Shown here: positions 7,136 through 14,356 of the stretch, one piece after another
Layout: every line of letters starts with the position of its first letter
Numbering within the stretch: the first letter of the stretch is position 1
NCBI GenBank assembly: GCA_002787405.1
Contig: PCWQ01000014.1
Coordinates: 1 to 54,850 of the forward strand
Source of the DNA: Candidatus Komeilibacteria bacterium CG11_big_fil_rev_8_21_14_0_20_36_20
Lineage (GTDB): Bacteria > Patescibacteriota > Patescibacteriia > UBA1558 > GWA2-36-10
Reading direction: 5' to 3'
DNA length: 54,850 bases
The notes under the pieces: generated by a model
Databases searched by the model: none
The model's input: the letters and a program-made list of their open reading frames with translations, nothing else
What the model was told of the DNA's origin: nothing
Position numbers and translations under genes: made by a program

Positions 7136-8548
7136 GTGAAAAAAACACTAATGTTTGTTGTCCTCTTCGGCCTCTTAATTACTAATTTAAGTTGGGCTGA
7201 TTGGCCAATGTTTCAGAGAGATACTCGACATACTGGTCGGGCCAATATTATAGCCGCTCAAACCAATAATCTGAAATGGCAGCTTGATTTAGGAGTGAAT
7301 ATTTCACCCTATGGCGGACCTAGTGTGGGCCTGTATAATGGTTCTCGACGCATTGTGGTAGGAACTGATGATGGCGTTTACGTCATTGATACTAGTGGTT
7401 TTATTTTTGAGCATATTTCTACCGGTTTCCCTGTAGAGACAGTGGTGGCTATTTACAATAATACTCTTTACTTCGGAGCTGGTGATACTCTCTATGCTTA
7501 TCAGCCAAGTGGGCTATATTGGAGTCAACCCTTAGACGATAATGATCTTACTCATGTCACTATTCAGGGTGACACAATTTATGTCTGCGACGAAGATCGG
7601 CTCTGGTCGTTTAGCTTAAGTGGCGATTTTTACTGGATGAGTGACAACTTGAGCGGCAATATCATCTATGCCGCTCCAGCTGTAGACCAAGAAGGTAATG
7701 TTTATGTGGTTAGTAGTCAGGCCCTTTGGGACGACTATGTGCTCTATGCTTATCGTTCAAACGGCAATTTATGGTGGTCTTATGACTACCTTGCCTTTGA
7801 AGGAAATGGAGTGCAGATGACGCCTACTCTTGATAGAGAAGGTAATGTTTATCTGGCTACCTATTGGTCCAGTTTTTGGCCCAGTAGCATCCAGTCACTC
7901 AAAGATGGCGATCGCAATTGGAAACATAGTGCAGAAGCGTTGCATTCCTCGCCAGCTTATCATAACGGGGTGATCTATTACGGCACCACTGAAGGACTAG
8001 AAGCGCGTTCTTCTGACGGAACTCTACTTTGGGCCTATTATACGCCGAGCGCTGTTAAATATTCCTCACCGGCTATTGGTAGAGATGGAACTATTTATAT
8101 TGGCACTGAAGGAGGTAGATTTTTAGCCATTACTAATAGCGGCGGTGCTAAATGGAGTTCAGATGTTTTGCAGTCGGCTGCTAGTTCACCAGCGATTGAT
8201 GAAAATGGCGTGGTTTATGTGGCGGCCGGACAATCTTTATTTGCCTTTGCCGATTCTACAACCGATTTGCCACCTGACAATAGTAATCTAGCTGCTCCCA
8301 CTCATATTTTTATTTATCCCAATCCTTTTAATTCATCTGCTAAGATCAGTTATTATCTTACTGAAGCAGGATGGGTAAAAATAGACTTATATGATATTAG
8401 GGGGAGTCACATCAAAGCTTTAGCTAACCAGCCACAAGACAAAGGTCAACATCAGGTTTCTTTATCCGGTTTAAGTAGCGGGATTTACTTTGTTCGTTTC
8501 AAGACTAATAATTATTCGCATACCAAGCGGGCAACAGTGATTAAGTGA
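7136..8548 (+). CDS. Secreted PQQ-type beta-propeller protein with T9SS type A sorting domain
   Basis: The 470-aa protein starts with a signal peptide (MKKTLMFVVLFGLLITNLSWA, cleavage near residue 21). Repeated blades such as WPMFQRDTRHTGR and GTIYIGTEGGRFLAI form a PQQ/quinoprotein-like propeller. The last roughly 85 residues (IYPNPFNSSAKISYYL ... LSSGIYFVRFKT ... TKRATVIK) match the C-terminal type IX secretion sorting domain. That system belongs to outer-membrane bacteria of the Bacteroidota and relatives, which a CPR cell should lack. The gene is more GC-rich than its neighbours, uses GTG with a strong SD, and stops at TGA. Recent horizontal acquisition is inferred; the ligand or role is unknown. 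Confidence 0.85.
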   Translation: MKKTLMFVVLFGLLITNLSWADWPMFQRDTRHTGRANIIAAQTNNLKWQLDLGVNISPYGGPSVGLYNGSRRIVVGTDDGVYVIDTSGFIFEHISTGFPVETVVAIYNNTLYFGAGDTLYAYQPSGLYWSQPLDDNDLTHVTIQGDTIYVCDEDRLWSFSLSGDFYWMSDNLSGNIIYAAPAVDQEGNVYVVSSQALWDDYVLYAYRSNGNLWWSYDYLAFEGNGVQMTPTLDREGNVYLATYWSSFWPSSIQSLKDGDRNWKHSAEALHSSPAYHNGVIYYGTTEGLEARSSDGTLLWAYYTPSAVKYSSPAIGRDGTIYIGTEGGRFLAITNSGGAKWSSDVLQSAASSPAIDENGVVYVAAGQSLFAFADSTTDLPPDNSNLAAPTHIFIYPNPFNSSAKISYYLTEAGWVKIDLYDIRGSHIKALANQPQDKGQHQVSLSGLSSGIYFVRFKTNNYSHTKRATVIK

Positions 8549-8553
8549 TTGTC

Positions 8554-8608
8554 AAAAAACACCCTTTAACTTTTCGAGCTAAAATTCGATTTGCTGAGGG
8601 TGTTTTTT
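8554..8608 (+). terminator. Terminator with long conserved-type loop
   Basis: AAAAAACACCCT (8554-8565) pairs with AGGGTGTTTTTT (8597-8608) and starts six bases after the stop of the secreted protein. The 31-base loop beginning TTAACTTTTCGAGC closely resembles the loop of the terminator at 10409-10462. Confidence 0.85.
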
Positions 8609-8629
8609 ATTTAAATAATTTTTAAATTA

Positions 8630-8658
8630 TTGACATTTTATTAGAAAAATATTATGAT
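8630..8658 (+). promoter_or_regulatory. tRNA-Gln(TTG) promoter
   Basis: TTGACA (8630-8635), a 17-base spacer and TATGAT (8653-8658) place the start near 8665, about 16 bases before the tRNA. Confidence 0.75.
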
Positions 8659-8680
8659 TAGTCGCGTATTATATTTATAT

Positions 8681-8754
8681 TCGGGGATCGTCTAATGGTA
8701 GGACACCTGGTTTTGGTCCAGGCAATCGGGGTTCGAGCCCCTGTCCCCGAGCCA
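8681..8754 (+). tRNA. tRNA-Gln(TTG)
   Basis: All arms fold: acceptor TCGGGGA/TCCCCGA, D arm GTC-TAATGGTAG-GAC, anticodon stem CCTGG/CCAGG with loop TTTTGGT (anticodon TTG), T arm with TTCGAGC. The discriminator is G and CCA is encoded. Its last 12 bases are repeated at 8810-8821. The minus-strand ORFs reported over this gene are artefacts. Confidence 0.97.
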
Positions 8755-8821
8755 CGCATAGCGTGGCGGAGGGGTTTGCACCCAGACGAAGCCCAAAGGG
8801 CGGAGTCGGGTCCCCGAGCCA
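8743..8821 (+). repeat. Duplicated tRNA 3' end flanking a GC-rich 55-bp segment
   Basis: GTCCCCGAGCCA occurs at the tRNA end (8743-8754) and again at 8810-8821. The segment between is strikingly GC-rich and full of small palindromes (CCACGC-ATA-GCGTGG, GGGTTTGCACCC, GCCC-AAA-GGGC). Repeats of tRNA 3' ends are typical of attL/attR scars from tRNA-targeted integration, but a local duplication or a repeat-element insertion is equally possible. Confidence 0.55.
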
Positions 8822-8882
8822 ATGAATTTTATTATATTTATTAGTTCTAAAAATTTGCTTTGGATGAAGCATTTTTTTGATC

Positions 8883-8911
8883 TTGACATTTTATTGATAA
8901 TATGCTTAAAT
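8883..8911 (+). promoter_or_regulatory. Promoter of the tandem membrane-protein pair
   Basis: TTGACA (8883-8888) and TTAAAT (8906-8911) are spaced by 17 bases. A long leader follows, ending in the SD sequence AAAGGAG upstream of the ATG at 8982. Confidence 0.5.
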
Positions 8912-8981
8912 GGAGCATTAATTTACATAACTTTTGTAAACGTACCTATAAATAAACATCCTAATTAAAGGAGACATTGTA

Positions 8982-9494
8982 ATGATAGACCTGAAAAAAT
9001 GGCCGATTGTACTAGCCGTAATCATAATCCTGCTGTTTGTAGGCTTGATTATTTTTCATGCAGCTTTTGTCTCGTTTGTAGACAATTACGAACTGGGATT
9101 AGTCTACAATCGATTCAGTGGTGAAATTACGCCATTGGAGCGCACAGGATACTTTATCTTTCCGCCTTTTAAGTACTCAGTACACTCGATTGATTTGCGA
9201 CCATATCAATTATCTATTACCGCCAGTTTTGGAAATGAATTTTCTTCGCGCGGCGGTTCCGGTATTCCTTCCCGTGTCTTAAATGCTAAATTGGTAAGGT
9301 TTAACCCCGAGGGACTGGAAACCTTTGTGGAATGGCACGGACGCGATGCTGGTGACGATCTTGGTAATCTCAAAGAAATCATGAAGTGTTATGCCTTTGA
9401 CAAGGAAGGCGGGAAAGATTGTCCATTCATCATTGTCTTGAGCGAGATAAATCCGAGCCAAAGCCCCGATGATACGGAAACGGATGGAGAATAA
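8982..9494 (+). CDS. Membrane-anchored protein, SPFH/band-7-like N-terminus (first of a tandem pair)
   Basis: I do not recognise a named family. One N-terminal membrane segment (residues about 8-30) is followed by NYELGLVYNRFSGEITPLERTG and FPPFKYSVHSIDLRPY. This resembles the start of SPFH/band-7 domains (constant, glycine-rich turns before a DxRP-type motif), but the protein is only 170 aa, far shorter than flotillins. The tail is acidic (SPDDTETDGE). It has a clear SD (AAAGGAG) and overlaps the next gene by one base (TAATG). The two encode related proteins, so a heteromeric membrane complex is plausible. Confidence 0.7.
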   Translation: MIDLKKWPIVLAVIIILLFVGLIIFHAAFVSFVDNYELGLVYNRFSGEITPLERTGYFIFPPFKYSVHSIDLRPYQLSITASFGNEFSSRGGSGIPSRVLNAKLVRFNPEGLETFVEWHGRDAGDDLGNLKEIMKCYAFDKEGGKDCPFIIVLSEINPSQSPDDTETDGE

Positions 9495-9946
9495 TGAAAA
9501 GCAAAAATAAATGGTTAGTTGGGATTTCCACTACTATTTTTGCTATACTTCTCCTGTCTTATTTTATCTTCCTCAATTACACAGAACCTACCGAGATTGG
9601 AATTGCCAGGAATATTTTTACTGGTAAAATGTGGATGCAGGAAGGCGGAGGATGGCACAGAACAGCACCATGGGTCTTAGTAGCAAAGATAGATACCCGA
9701 CCAATGCGGGTAGCCATAACTACTGCTGGGCATGGCTTTAATGCCAGACTAGTTCAGTTTAATTGCAAAGAATGGAGAAGTTTTGTAGAAACTGAAGGGT
9801 TTCGCTACTGGTGGTGGACAAATCGTATTTCCTACAACTTTGGTTATGACGAAGAATACCGAGGTATGAAGGACATAATGAGAGGGTATGCTTTTGCTAC
9901 AAAAGAATATCCTTTCATAAAAATTCTCGAGCAATATACACAATAA
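9494..9946 (+). CDS. Membrane-anchored protein, paralogue of the preceding gene
   Basis: The 150-aa protein has an N-terminal membrane segment (about residues 8-28). It continues EPTEIGIARNIFTGKMWMQEGGGW ... KIDTRPMRVAITTAGHGFNARLVQF, matching its neighbour in the order of motifs (E-G-A/V-x-N-x-F-T/S-G; ID-x-RP; LNAKLVRF versus FNARLVQF; final K-[ED]-IM-[KR]-x-YAF). An SD (GGAG) sits five bases upstream inside the preceding gene. Translational coupling is likely. Function unknown; base composition and SD use suggest acquisition with the rest of the island. Confidence 0.7.
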   Translation: MKSKNKWLVGISTTIFAILLLSYFIFLNYTEPTEIGIARNIFTGKMWMQEGGGWHRTAPWVLVAKIDTRPMRVAITTAGHGFNARLVQFNCKEWRSFVETEGFRYWWWTNRISYNFGYDEEYRGMKDIMRGYAFATKEYPFIKILEQYTQ

Positions 9947-9953
9947 TGTGTTA

Positions 9954-9999
9954 AATGGCGTATTAATTCTCACAGGGGAAGATACGCCATTTTGTTTTT
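9954..9999 (+). terminator. Terminator of the tandem pair
   Basis: AATGGCGTAT (9954-9963) pairs with ATACGCCATT (9982-9991), followed by TTGTTTTT. It lies eight bases after the stop codon. Confidence 0.85.
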
Positions 10000-10015
10000 C
10001 TATTTTTTATTTTAT

Positions 10016-10023
10016 GTTATAAT
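10016..10023 (+). promoter_or_regulatory. Extended -10 promoter of the pilin gene
   Basis: TG-T-TATAAT (TATAAT at 10018-10023) predicts a start near 10030, 20 bases before the ATG. The same extended -10 motif precedes the DUF4012 gene and the gene at 44621. Confidence 0.6.
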
Positions 10024-10049
10024 AGATCTGATTTATAAAAAAATTATCT

Positions 10050-10400
10050 ATGAAGAAAGCAAAGTATTTATTTTTAGTATTATTACTTCTGCCGGGAACG
10101 GCTTTAGCCCAAACTGATCCTTTTGGGTTAAATGAGTTAAGCGAGACAGAATTAGGAACTAAGGATTTGAATGATACCATTGCCGGGGTCATTAATATCG
10201 TTTTGGGTTTTTTGGGCATCCTAGCTATACTCGGCATTATCTACGGCGGTTTTAAAATGATGACCTCCGGAGGTAACAGTCAAGACACTGACGCTGGTAA
10301 ACAGGCAGTGGTGGCCGGAGCGATTGGCTTACTGATAGTTTTTGCCGCTTATGCCATTTCCCGATTTGTCCTTAATTCTCTAGTTAACGAAACAATATAA
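10050..10400 (+). CDS. CPR-type VirB2/TrbC-like type IV secretion pilin
   Basis: The 116-aa protein has a cleavable signal peptide (MKKAKYLFLVLLLLPGTALA, cleavage near residue 20). Two hydrophobic helices follow at about 46-67 and 84-107, separated by a short polar loop (GGFKMMTSGGNSQDTDAGKQ). This layout is that of the TrbC/VirB2 pilin family, and the sequence resembles the short version widespread in CPR genomes. No other secretion genes adjoin it; the only ATPase candidate is 35 kb away at 45097. It is flanked by its own promoter and terminator. Whether it forms a pilus or a pore is unknown. Confidence 0.82.
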   Translation: MKKAKYLFLVLLLLPGTALAQTDPFGLNELSETELGTKDLNDTIAGVINIVLGFLGILAILGIIYGGFKMMTSGGNSQDTDAGKQAVVAGAIGLLIVFAAYAISRFVLNSLVNETI

Positions 10401-10408
10401 ACAAAGCA

Positions 10409-10462
10409 AAAAACCACCTTGTAACTTTTTGAATTTAGCTCAATTAGCTTAAGGTGGTTTTT
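10409..10462. terminator. Bidirectional terminator with conserved-type loop
   Basis: AAAAACCACCTT pairs with AAGGTGGTTTTT, giving T-runs on both strands. It ends the pilin gene on the plus strand and the small ORF on the minus strand. The loop (GTAACTTTTTGAATTTAGC...) is related to that of the terminator at 8554. Confidence 0.85.
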
Positions 10463-10475
10463 AGGATAAATTTTT

Positions 10476-10649
10476 CTAAGACTGTTTTTTTAACTTTTTT
10501 TCTTTCCTCTTCTTTGCGGCTGCTATTTTAGCTGTAGTAACGGCCTGATTGATTATCTCCTCGGGGTAATATTGAAAGATTGTAGTTAGGATATCGGTAA
10601 GATATTCAACGTTCTCTTCAGGCGGAATTTTTTTATCTTGACCATTCAT
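10476..10649 (-). CDS. Small lysine-rich protein, 57 aa (below the ORF-track cutoff)
   Basis: The minus-strand ORF reads MNGQDKKIPPEENVEYLTDI, continues with QYYPEEIINQAVTTAKIAAA and ends in the basic tail KKRKEKKLKKQS. It has its own promoter (TTGACA 10722-10727, 17 bases, TAAATT 10699-10704), an AGGAAG SD a few bases before the ATG, and a terminator right after the stop. This complete set of signals supports a real gene. The acidic-to-basic amphipathic composition hints at a nucleic-acid- or partner-binding peptide, but function is unknown. The SD places it with the accessory genes. Confidence 0.6.
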   Translation of the reverse strand: MNGQDKKIPPEENVEYLTDILTTIFQYYPEEIINQAVTTAKIAAAKKRKEKKLKKQS

Positions 10650-10698
10650 AGGTTGCTTCCTAGGGTTGATTTAATTTGAGTTTACAAAATATTATTTT

Positions 10699-10727
10699 AA
10701 TTTAGGAGTTTTAATAAGTTTTGTCAA
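10699..10727 (-). promoter_or_regulatory. Promoter of the 57-aa ORF
   Basis: Minus strand TTGACA (10722-10727), 17-base spacer, TAAATT (10699-10704). The -35 box is a perfect consensus. Confidence 0.55.
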
Positions 10728-10794
10728 GTTTATTTTTGATTGAAAAAATCTTGAATTTATGGTATTTTTAATTCATCTAATTTAGCAATAAAAT

Positions 10795-12396
10795 ATGAAG
10801 ATTTCAGAGGAAATTGTACTGTTGTATAAAAAACTGGATCGGATTTACCACAGGAGAGAATTAATCAGCCAGGAAGAAAACAAGATAGAAGTTGAGGACA
10901 TTACCAGTCACTTGGCTTCTCTTTACGAAAAATTAAGGAATAGTATTGATTTTAAAGATGCACATCTGTTACGTCGTTTTGCTATTGAAAGAAACCTAAA
11001 GCGGCGTTTTATTTTAGAAATGCTTAAGCCGCAAATAGCTAAGAGTTTACTGGAGGAATTAATTCGGGCTCATTATTTGCCGAATAATTCTGTGCCGGAG
11101 AGTTATATTAAACAAGTTGAAAAAATCATTGAAAAATATAATGATTTTTTTCTCTTGATGAATGACATGTACCACGGCGACGATATTAAGGATTATTTTG
11201 AATGGTTGATCGGTATTGAGGCCTGCGAAATTGATATGCTTCTACAGCCGGAAGATATTGAGGATGCAGTCATTGAGGCCATGTATCAGGTAACCAAGAC
11301 TCGCATCAAACTTAAAGGTGACGAGATAAATATTGAGGAAAAAAACATTCAGCTTTACATTGCTATTCACAAGTCTTTGGTTAAATCTGATGATACAATT
11401 ATTTCTTATCATTTATTGAATCTATATTTTAATAACTGGCTTAAAGCTGATGATCGTTTAATTAAGTTAATGGCTAGCAAGTTGCCGGCTATTTACAATA
11501 CTATTCAGTATCATCTTAGGCACCCCTACCAAAGAAAAATCTTGCAGTCCATTAAGGAGCCGGTGGTGACCTTTCAAATTTTATATGAATTGATTTTGAG
11601 CAAAGGCCAGGATATTGAGAGTTTACTAGTGGATCCTGAATCGTTGGAATCAGAAGCAAAATTGTTAATTAACCAGAAGTATAAAAAAATTCGCGGACGT
11701 ATTCGCCGGAGTTCATTGCGGGCTATTATATATATCTTTGTTACTAAAGTTCTTTTAGCTTTAATTTTGGAATTTCCTTATGAGGTTTATATAATTAAAC
11801 ATATTAATTATTTTAATTTAGGCATTAATGTTGTTTTTCCTCCTTTACTTATGTTTTTGATTACACTGACCATTGTGCCGCCGAATAAGGAAAATACAAA
11901 ACTTATTTTGGAAAATTTGCATAATTTAGTTTATAATCGTCCCTCCCAATCAATTCTCTGCAAATTAAGCACTAAATTTCGCAAGAGTTTAAGGGCTCAC
12001 ATGTTTTATTATTTTATGTACACACTCCTATACGTCGCTGTCTTTGGTCTAATTATTTACATGTTGCGTCGGCTGGAGTTTAATATTTTGAGTGGTGGTC
12101 TATTTTTATTCTTCTTATCAGCTGTCAGTTTTTTTGCCATAAAAATACGCTCTACAGCCAAAGAGTTGATGGTTTTGAAAAGAAAAGAAAGCATTATTTC
12201 ATTCTTTATGAACTTTTTTTCTTTACCTATTTTAGCCGTTGGTCGTTGGATGTCAGTTAGATTTAAAAAGATAAATATTTTCGCTTTTGTTATGGATTTT
12301 ATTATTGAAGCTCCCTTTAAAATGTTTATTTCCGCTTTTGAAGACTGGTTAGGTTTTATGAAAGAAAAGAAAGAGGAGATTTATCACGAGAAATAA
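10795..12396 (+). CDS. Large unknown multi-pass membrane protein
   Basis: I do not recognise this 533-aa protein. Residues 1 to about 300 are a charged, helix-rich soluble region without cysteine clusters or nucleotide motifs. From about residue 305 come hydrophobic segments (RAIIYIFVTKVLLALILEF, VVFPPLLMFLITLTIV, YYFMYTLLYVAVFGLIIYML, GGLFLFFLSAVSFFAI), then an amphipathic, partly hydrophobic tail. No SD is present and codon use matches the core genes, so it is probably a native lineage gene. The soluble domain's side of the membrane is not predictable from sequence alone. Confidence 0.8.
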   Translation: MKISEEIVLLYKKLDRIYHRRELISQEENKIEVEDITSHLASLYEKLRNSIDFKDAHLLRRFAIERNLKRRFILEMLKPQIAKSLLEELIRAHYLPNNSVPESYIKQVEKIIEKYNDFFLLMNDMYHGDDIKDYFEWLIGIEACEIDMLLQPEDIEDAVIEAMYQVTKTRIKLKGDEINIEEKNIQLYIAIHKSLVKSDDTIISYHLLNLYFNNWLKADDRLIKLMASKLPAIYNTIQYHLRHPYQRKILQSIKEPVVTFQILYELILSKGQDIESLLVDPESLESEAKLLINQKYKKIRGRIRRSSLRAIIYIFVTKVLLALILEFPYEVYIIKHINYFNLGINVVFPPLLMFLITLTIVPPNKENTKLILENLHNLVYNRPSQSILCKLSTKFRKSLRAHMFYYFMYTLLYVAVFGLIIYMLRRLEFNILSGGLFLFFLSAVSFFAIKIRSTAKELMVLKRKESIISFFMNFFSLPILAVGRWMSVRFKKINIFAFVMDFIIEAPFKMFISAFEDWLGFMKEKKEEIYHEK

Positions 12397-12422
12397 AATG
12401 GTTGATAGCCTATGGTGTACAT

Positions 12423-12439
12423 AATAGTAGTCTACTATT
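12423..12439. repeat. Short perfect palindrome
   Basis: AATAGTAG-T-CTACTATT is an 8-bp inverted repeat in the 75-base gap between two genes. It is followed by the near-repetitive GCTATACGTTATCAGCTATA. There is no T-run, so it is not a simple terminator. Confidence 0.4.
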
Positions 12440-12471
12440 AGCTATACGTTATCAGCTATAAGCAAAAAAAT

Positions 12472-12699
12472 ATGCCTTTACACAAAATTGCGGAATTAGT
12501 TTTTACTTTAGTGATGCTTTTATTTGTTTCAACAGTAGCTCTAGGAGTTTTGGTAGGAGTTACTATTTTGCAGGAACTATCTACCTTTGAAGTTAGTTTT
12601 AATATCCAGATGATTTTTGTGGCGGGCATGGGCGGAACTTTTTTATATATCATGAAAATGATAATTGATAAAATAAAAGATTATAATCGTTATATTTAA
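12472..12699 (+). CDS. Small two-helix membrane protein
   Basis: The 75-aa protein has two hydrophobic stretches (about 9-32, LVFTLVMLLFVSTVALGVLVGVTI, and 43-62, NIQMIFVAGMGGTFLYIMKM) and a short charged C-terminus. No family is recognised. Its last base overlaps the start of the PfkB kinase gene (TTTAATG), which suggests it is the first gene of that operon. It has no SD. Confidence 0.6.
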   Translation: MPLHKIAELVFTLVMLLFVSTVALGVLVGVTILQELSTFEVSFNIQMIFVAGMGGTFLYIMKMIIDKIKDYNRYI

Positions 12700-13688
12700 T
12701 GACTACAAACAAAGTCACGACCATTGGCGGAGCAACTCGCGATATTATGTTTTATACAGATGAAGCGCTTTTGCTCGATAATAAAGAGGATTTGCTTCGA
12801 CAGAAGCTGATTGCTGTTGAATACGGCGCTAAAATTTACAGTCAGGACGTTTTTTTTACTTATGGCGGCGGTGGAGCCAATACGGCAGTTAATTTCGCTT
12901 CTTTAGGTATTAAAACCCAAACCATTTTGTCTGTGGGGGATGATTTTGTCGGACAAAATATAATTAAGTACCTCAAAAGTAAAAAAATAAACACAAATTT
13001 AATTCAAAAACATCCCCAATTAAAAACAGCTACTTCTTTTATTGTTAATGTTGGTCAGTATAAAGAACATGTTATTTTTGTCTATCGCGGCGCTAATGAT
13101 GCTTTGCGTTTAAATAATCAATTAATTAGAAAAATTAATACTCCTTGGGTTTATTTAGCTTCGCCTTCATTTAAGATGATGGGAGATTTTAAAAAACTAT
13201 TTGATCATTGTCGTCGGAAAAAAATTAAGGTGGTTTGGAATCCCGGAGCCGATCAGTTAAAGCTTGGTTTAAAAAAGTTGGCTAAATTTATGAAACAGAC
13301 AGTGGTTTTTGATGTAAATCGCGATGAGGCCTTGGAGCTTTTGGTTTCCTTAAAAAAAGATAAGGTTAAAAATAGTGTTAATTATATTTTAAAGAATTTG
13401 CATCAATATGGACAAAAATTGACAGTGGTGACGGATGGCCATAGGGGAGCTTATATTTATGACGGTCAAAAAATATATTTTCGTCCAGCTTCAAAACGAA
13501 AGGGTATTAATACTACTGGAGCAGGCGATGTTTTTGGTTCCAGTTTAGTGGCTGGTTTAATCAAGTATCATTGGGATTTAGAAAAAGCTTTAAAGTTAGC
13601 CATTATTAACAGTACGGCGGTTATTATGAAAATTGGCGCCCAAGAAGGATTATTAACACAAAAAGATTTAAAAAAATATAAATTATGA
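12699..13688 (+). CDS. PfkB-family sugar/nucleoside kinase
   Basis: The fold is that of the ribokinase/PfkB family. The N-terminal glycine-rich stretch GGGGANTAVNFASLG binds the sugar substrate. The C-terminal signature TTGAGDVFGSSLVAG carries the anion hole and catalytic aspartate. At 329 aa it is normal in size. The substrate cannot be read from sequence; ribose, a nucleoside or a fructose-type sugar are candidates. It ends in ATGA, overlapping the next gene (PduL-type phosphotransacylase). The operon link hints at sugar breakdown feeding acetyl-CoA or acetyl phosphate. Confidence 0.88.
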   Translation: MTTNKVTTIGGATRDIMFYTDEALLLDNKEDLLRQKLIAVEYGAKIYSQDVFFTYGGGGANTAVNFASLGIKTQTILSVGDDFVGQNIIKYLKSKKINTNLIQKHPQLKTATSFIVNVGQYKEHVIFVYRGANDALRLNNQLIRKINTPWVYLASPSFKMMGDFKKLFDHCRRKKIKVVWNPGADQLKLGLKKLAKFMKQTVVFDVNRDEALELLVSLKKDKVKNSVNYILKNLHQYGQKLTVVTDGHRGAYIYDGQKIYFRPASKRKGINTTGAGDVFGSSLVAGLIKYHWDLEKALKLAIINSTAVIMKIGAQEGLLTQKDLKKYKL

Positions 13689-14251
13689 AAAAAGCAATTG
13701 CTGAAATTTCAGCGCGACATTTACATATTTCGCCACAGCATTTAGCCAAACTTTTTGGTCCTAATTTTAAATTAAAAAAACAGCATAAACTTTCCCAGCC
13801 AGGTGAATTTGCTTCCAAACAGACTTTGGAAATAATCGGCTTGAAGAATAAACTTGAAAAAGTTCGAATTGTCGGTCCGGTCAGAAAAAAGACTCAGATT
13901 GAATTGTCTTTAACGGATTGTATCTTTTTGGGTATTAGACCTGTTTTAAGATTATCAGGTGATGTTAAAAACTCACCGGGAGTGATCTTGAAAGGGCCGA
14001 AAGGAAAATTAAAAATAAGAGAAGGAGTGATTATTCCTAAGAGACATCTGCATCTTCCAGAAAAGCAAGCCAAAAGTTGGGGTCTTAAGAACAAGCAAAA
14101 AATTAAAGTTTCATTTAAAGGTCCGCGAGCAGCGATTTTAAAAGAAGTAATGGTCAGAGTGGGCGATTATAAAACCCGAGTGCATTTAGACACTGATGAG
14201 GCCAATGCCATTGGCATAAAAAATAATGCCACTGTGGAGTTATCTTTTTAA
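13685..14251 (+). CDS. PduL-type phosphate acyltransferase
   Basis: PduL enzymes interconvert acyl-CoA and acyl phosphate and replace Pta in many bacteria. The 188-aa protein shows both zinc-binding histidine motifs, ARHLHIS near the N-terminus and KRHLHLP in the middle. Family phrases QPGEFASKQT, GPVRKKTQIELSLTD, LSGDVKNSPGV and HLDTDEANAIG are also present. It overlaps the PfkB kinase gene by four bases and precedes acetate kinase, so its likely product is acetyl phosphate for ATP formation. It has no long N-terminal microcompartment-targeting extension, consistent with a free cytosolic enzyme. Confidence 0.9.
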   Translation: MKKAIAEISARHLHISPQHLAKLFGPNFKLKKQHKLSQPGEFASKQTLEIIGLKNKLEKVRIVGPVRKKTQIELSLTDCIFLGIRPVLRLSGDVKNSPGVILKGPKGKLKIREGVIIPKRHLHLPEKQAKSWGLKNKQKIKVSFKGPRAAILKEVMVRVGDYKTRVHLDTDEANAIGIKNNATVELSF

Positions 14252-14268
14252 ATAAAGTATAATTTACT

Positions 14269-14342
14269 GTCTTTGCGAGGAGCCCAGAAGGGCGACGCGG
14301 CAAACTAAAATTATAGATTGCTTCGCTACGCTCGCAATGACG
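14269..14342. repeat. Dispersed palindromic repeat (TTGCGAG type)
   Basis: The ends GTCTTTGCGAG and CTCGCAATGAC are inverted repeats with one mismatch. Inner motifs GAAGGGCGACGCGG and GATTGCTTCGCTACGC complete the well-known GC-rich intergenic palindrome seen in many unrelated bacteria. Its translation gives HCERSEAI, which explains the spurious minus-strand ORF 14154-14480. It sits between pduL and ackA without breaking either gene. Confidence 0.8.
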
Positions 14343-14356
14343 ATAATTAAGTTGTG

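Noticed and set aside
8675-8889. Two minus-strand ORFs over the tRNA-Gln(TTG) locus (phrases like PGPKPGVLPLDDPRI)
   Set aside because: They are translations of the antisense of a functional tRNA and its GC-rich flank, a common annotation artefact.
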